DNA of 64,000 nt from Actinobacteria bacterium UBA4426 (lineage in GTDB: Bacteria > Actinomycetota > Actinomycetes > S36-B12), in assembly GCA_002390705.1 (NCBI GenBank), contig DGQA01000005.1, positions 183,522 to 247,521 on the forward strand, given 5' to 3'. Positions 61,047 to 64,000 of this stretch are shown one piece after another. Both the position numbers and the translations under genes were made by a program. Within the stretch, counting starts at the first letter, position 1. Each line of letters begins with the position of its first letter. The notes under the pieces were generated by a model. That model did no database searches, was not told the DNA's origin, and saw only the letters and a list, made by a program, of their open reading frames with translations.

Positions 61047-62492
61047 TCACGCGATCGCACTCCTCGCACGTTTCTCAAATAACAATGGCCCCGCTGCTCC
61101 TAAAGAAAATGATGCAGCTACAACCCCGACGGTGGTAGCGAGCACTGTATTCCACACCACAAAACTTTCGATTGCAACGAAAATAATGACCAAAAGACTC
61201 GATGCAGCAATCGAACGCGTTGACGAACCCACCCACAGAGACAATAGTGGAATTGCTAAGAGCAAAAACGCTGCTTTGTAGCCGTATCCAAAACCAGAGA
61301 TCAGCACACTCGCTAAATACAACGCCGATCCACCTGCGGCAAGCATGGCACAGGACATTTTTTTGTACGAGAATCTACCTAACCGTATTACACTTCGACT
61401 GACAAAAATTCCCCAAGTAAACGCAATTACTGCAAGTGTGAAAAATAGCACGTCGCCGTATTCGAGCATGCGTGCCGAAACTGGGATCCGACCGAGTACT
61501 ACAAAGTCCCCGTAATCAACCATACTGGAGTTTGTTCGCGCACTAAATTGAAAATTTGTCCAAGTCAAAATCACGTACCCGGCTGATGCGACCGCGAATC
61601 CAACCACAACAATCCACCCGCGTTTAATGCGTAAGGCTGGCAAGAGCATTAGGCCCAAAGCGAATGGGTAGTACTTCCATGTGCCCACAATCCAAATCAA
61701 CATTGCACCAACAACCCACGGCCACAGTGCCCACCGTCCCGAACCGTCTTTTAACCCCGTCTTAGAAATCAAAAGCACAGACACAACGGCTGCCCACAAA
61801 ATCACCGCGTCAATATTTCCCCGCTCGAGTAAGAGCAACCACGGGCCACCCACCGCCGCGATCAGCAAAACAATTTGACCAATTCCACGGGAGAACCTCG
61901 CCAAGGACAGCAACATGAGTGAGGAGATCACAATCATGATCACACCAAGAACAGCAACATTTGCTTCCGAGAACACGTCAAATGGAACGAAGCGAAGCCA
62001 GACCATACCTGGCGCGTAGATCGAAGGTTCGGCCAGGCACCCATTATTCTCAGCATAAATATCAAAACCCCAACGAGCGCAATCAACACTTTTCATGACG
62101 AGTGAGAGATCCCAGAACTGGATGATTCCCTGTGGGACTTTGAGGCCGCGATAAATGAGCACCCCTAGGTCAGGGTTCCCGCCAACCAATCCCCACCAAG
62201 GAACAAAGCTGACCGTAAAGGAAACCGCCCCAACAATCCAAGTAAACCCAGCCGAAACGTGAACCCGAACGCGGCGGACAAATGCCCCCACAATCACAGC
62301 TGCCAAAACTACTGCAAACGCTGAATAAGCCAGCGGTAAATACCCAGCGGCCTCCGTATTGGCGGAGTCTGTGGCGCTAAGAATCACCATGAAAATAATG
62401 ACGAGCGCCAAAGCCGATGTGACTCCCCCAAGAACGCCAATGATCAGCGTGCGTGGCCCTACTGCAAGCTTCTCGAATGTGGGAGGGCTCAT
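61047..62492 (-). CDS. GT87/DUF2029-like glycosyltransferase membrane protein
   Basis: A 481-residue protein with about twelve membrane helices. The first large loop (WGLVGGNPDLGVLIYRGLKV) has the Asp that is conserved in GT-C-type polyprenyl-phosphate mannosyltransferases. A Cys-containing loop follows (MKSVDCARWGFDIYAENNGC), and RFSRGIGQIV, then LLLLERGNIDAVILWAA (typical of this group: E-x-GN-x-D). It likely transfers a hexose from a lipid-linked donor outside the membrane. ATG 62492 starts MSPPTFEK; the frame is open to 62537. It lies inside the remnant element, five bases from a divergent truncated GT2 gene. Confidence 0.7.
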   Translation of the reverse strand: MSPPTFEKLAVGPRTLIIGVLGGVTSALALVIIFMVILSATDSANTEAAGYLPLAYSAFAVVLAAVIVGAFVRRVRVHVSAGFTWIVGAVSFTVSFVPWWGLVGGNPDLGVLIYRGLKVPQGIIQFWDLSLVMKSVDCARWGFDIYAENNGCLAEPSIYAPGMVWLRFVPFDVFSEANVAVLGVIMIVISSLMLLSLARFSRGIGQIVLLIAAVGGPWLLLLERGNIDAVILWAAVVSVLLISKTGLKDGSGRWALWPWVVGAMLIWIVGTWKYYPFALGLMLLPALRIKRGWIVVVGFAVASAGYVILTWTNFQFSARTNSSMVDYGDFVVLGRIPVSARMLEYGDVLFFTLAVIAFTWGIFVSRSVIRLGRFSYKKMSCAMLAAGGSALYLASVLISGFGYGYKAAFLLLAIPLLSLWVGSSTRSIAASSLLVIIFVAIESFVVWNTVLATTVGVVAASFSLGAAGPLLFEKRARSAIA

Positions 62493-62497
62493 GAGAC

Positions 62498-62728
62498 ATG
62501 ACCATACCAAGGAATACTGAGCAGGTAGGAGCAGCACCTAGCACGCAAGCACCCGTTTCGGTTGTTGTTCCAGCATTCAATGATGAAAATCATTTACGTG
62601 AATTAATCGAATCGAATCAAGCCCAAAGCCACAGGAACCTAGAAATCATTTTCACCAAAGACGATGGCAGCGATGCAAGTCGAGATATCGTCATAATTTT
62701 TCTTCATCCTCATCTTCCTCATGGATGA
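62498..62728 (+). pseudogene. GT2-family glycosyltransferase, N-terminal fragment
   Basis: The reading PVSVVVPAFNDENHLRELIE then LEIIFTKDDGSDASRDIV is the nucleotide-sugar-binding start of a GT2 enzyme (DDGS motif). After about 65 codons the similarity ends and an unrelated tail runs to a stop, 14 bases before the right att-like repeat. The remaining 200 or more residues are gone, so it is a broken gene at the element edge. Confidence 0.72.
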
Positions 62729-62741
62729 CATGGGTTTTTAC

Positions 62742-62786
62742 ACCGTGCGTCGCAGGTTTGAATCCTGCCGGGGCCATCAAGTCTTT
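62742..62786 (+). repeat. attR-like repeat (copy of tRNA-Arg 3' end)
   Basis: The 45-bp copy of the tRNA end carries C to T changes in the T loop and in the first C of CCA. It lacks the tRNA 5' half, so it makes no tRNA. It marks the right boundary of the element, about 30 bases before the open frame leading into the potassium channel gene. Confidence 0.75.
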
Positions 62787-63046
62787 TCTCCGGATCCATT
62801 TGGTGTGTACGTGCCTTGTTGTGTGGAGTTAGTCAGCCAACATGGGGTATCAGAGCGAAATCCAATAGGAATCCATCAGCCCACAAAACAGACAACCCAA
62901 TAACACCCCTTTCTCTGTGGCGAAGGCTGCCTTGGACGTGGGAATTCACTACTCCTGCGGCGTGGGAACTTTTCGCCCGCCATTGGTCTTGGGAAACTAC
63001 GGTAGTGGTAAGAGAAAAAGGGAAAACGCGCTCGAATTCGACAGCA

Positions 63047-63799
63047 ATGTTCAGCGCTGGCTACGAGATCTTTCTGGCGCTGTTGTCCTTGCTTTCCATT
63101 TTCAACTTGATCTTGCTAATCATTATCGGAGAATCAATCCTTAGCGCGATTCTCATTCTTACCAATTTTGTTCTTCTCTTTTTCTTCGGAATGGACTTTG
63201 TGATTCGACTCATCAAGTCGCCGTCAAAATCAGAGTACCTTCTTCGCCAATACGGCTGGGCTGACCTTCTGTCGTGTTTACCATTCTCCCAAACAAATAT
63301 TTTTCGCCTTTTTCGCCTGATCAAGGTCTACCGACTTCTAAAGGAGTTTGGGGTTCGAAAGATCCTAGACGCAATCGTTAAGGACAGAGCAGACACAGCG
63401 CTTTTCATCTTGATTTTTGTCACGATTCTCATGCTCGAATTCGGCAGCATGGGGATGCTCGCCATTGAGCCCCAATCCCCTGATGCGAACATCACCACCG
63501 CCCAAGATGCACTGTGGTATCTGGTCGTCACGCTATCAACGGTCGGTTACGGCGATCAGTATCCGGTGACAACGGAAGGTCGCCTTCTCGGTGCATTCAT
63601 CATCCTGACCGGAGTGGGAATCTTTGGCACATTGACGGGCTATCTTGCAAATTTTTTCCTGTCCCCAAAGAAAAAGCAGAAGCCACAAGACGAGTTGTCA
63701 GACATTCGTAGCCAGCTGCACGCAATTAAAGCTCTCAGCGCTCAACAGCAAGATGCCATCGCCACGCTCGAAAAGTCATTGAACAAAGGCGACGATTGA
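63047..63799 (+). CDS. Voltage-gated-type potassium channel
   Basis: A 250-residue protein in the conservative start. Helices S1-S4 lie near residues 5-110, with a basic stretch in S4 (FRLFRLIKVYRLLKEFGVRK). The pore loop and filter VVTLSTVGYGDQYPVTTEG are followed by the last helix LLGAFIILTGVGIFGTLTGY and a cytoplasmic coiled tail (SDIRSQLHAIKALSAQQQDA). TVGYGD is the potassium selectivity filter. It passes potassium across the cytoplasmic membrane. The frame is open back to 62816, and a GTG near 63006 could add residues; no strong Shine-Dalgarno decides. Confidence 0.8.
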   Translation: MFSAGYEIFLALLSLLSIFNLILLIIIGESILSAILILTNFVLLFFFGMDFVIRLIKSPSKSEYLLRQYGWADLLSCLPFSQTNIFRLFRLIKVYRLLKEFGVRKILDAIVKDRADTALFILIFVTILMLEFGSMGMLAIEPQSPDANITTAQDALWYLVVTLSTVGYGDQYPVTTEGRLLGAFIILTGVGIFGTLTGYLANFFLSPKKKQKPQDELSDIRSQLHAIKALSAQQQDAIATLEKSLNKGDD

Positions 63800-64000
63800 G
63801 AAACAAGACTTGCTCAACTATCTCTGGCTCGTCTTCGCTCAACAGAAAGTAAATGCCAACTGGGGAAATGTAGGGAACCCCAAGGGCACACGGGCTGTGG
63901 GCAGTGTCAGTCACTACGCACGGATGGCATCAAGATCCTTCCCAAAGGAGCAACCATACGTGTCTAGCGCCGAGCAAATTCCTGAGTGAGCATTTTCTTT

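Larger units (their letters stand above)
60344..62786. mobile_element. Remnant integrative element between tRNA-Arg 3' end repeats
   Basis: Direct repeats 60344-60388 (end of the tRNA, anticodon-stem to just past CCA) and 62742-62786 are 45 bp with two mismatches. One mismatch changes TTCGAAT to TTTGAAT. Such repeats are what site-specific integration into a tRNA gene leaves (attL/attR). The 2.4 kb between them hold the degraded integrase next to the tRNA, a GT87-like membrane protein and a truncated GT2 glycosyltransferase. The element has probably lost most of its original length. Confidence 0.72.

Noticed and set aside
63800..64000. Possible gene start or end at the right edge
   Set aside because: GGAG followed by a GTG near 63978 soon meets a stop, and a minus-strand frame of 28 codons is too short to support.

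Overview
The window looks like chromosomal DNA of an actinobacterium, probably an aquatic one. The evidence is gene content: a srs-like type III PKS/methyltransferase/flavoprotein set, an LLM-class flavin oxidoreductase, a PPOX-fold protein, a 3Fe-4S ferredoxin with a P450, an SDR-DUF2867 protein, a Blh-type carotenoid cleavage gene, and frequent GTG/TTG starts behind clear Shine-Dalgarno sequences. Base composition looks close to half G+C by eye (not computed). No rRNA or CRISPR array was seen. There is one intact tRNA gene, tRNA-Arg(CCU).

Layout. 0-3.3 kb: a RidA-type fragment cut by the left edge, a small membrane protein, and three small proteins (GYD, AA_synth/DUF1185, EthD). 3.4-6.5 kb: secreted proteins (Ig-like, unknown, dirigent/AOC-barrel-like) and a small membrane protein. 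6.9-10.7 kb: a Brp/Blh beta-carotene 15,15'-dioxygenase, an SDR-DUF2867 protein and a class I mannose-6-phosphate isomerase. 10.7-13.5 kb: a decayed sugar operon, with an intact RhaD-type aldolase/dehydrogenase fusion between remnants of a DeoR regulator, a PfkB kinase and an LldD-type oxidase. 13.5-17.8 kb: a spermidine-synthase-like protein, then a UbiA prenyltransferase facing a type III PKS, methyltransferase and flavoprotein operon (phenolic lipid or quinone type).

18.3-52 kb is a large catabolic region for a carboxylic acid, probably branched or alicyclic. It has a P450 with its own ferredoxin and ferredoxin reductase, ALDH, an acyl-CoA synthetase, a class III CoA transferase, three acyl-CoA dehydrogenases, two crotonases (one MenB/BadI-like, which suggests ring opening), four SDRs, two thiolases, a CitE-like lyase with a MaoC hydratase, and an amidohydrolase. 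It also has an LLM oxidoreductase, two SnoaL-like proteins, a GntR/FCD regulator, a complete Liv-type ABC importer and three MFS transporters. A plausible flow is uptake by Liv/MFS, oxidation by P450 and dehydrogenases to an acid, CoA activation, dehydrogenation and hydration, ring opening or beta-oxidation, then thiolysis or lyase cleavage. The substrate cannot be read from the sequence.

52.6-56.4 kb: a putative queuosine/nucleoside salvage set (ribokinase-family kinase divergent from a Qng1/DUF2419 glycosylase and a nucleoside 2-deoxyribosyltransferase-like protein), then a lipoprotein with an HExxH motif. 56.5-62.8 kb is mosaic. A 45-bp copy of the tRNA-Arg 3' end lies 2.4 kb downstream of the tRNA. 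Between the copies are an integrase remnant, a GT87-like membrane protein and a truncated GT2 gene, so this reads as a shrunken integrative element. A second repeat copies the tRNA upstream region 3.7 kb to the left. 62.8-64 kb: a potassium channel gene, then no supported gene to the right edge.
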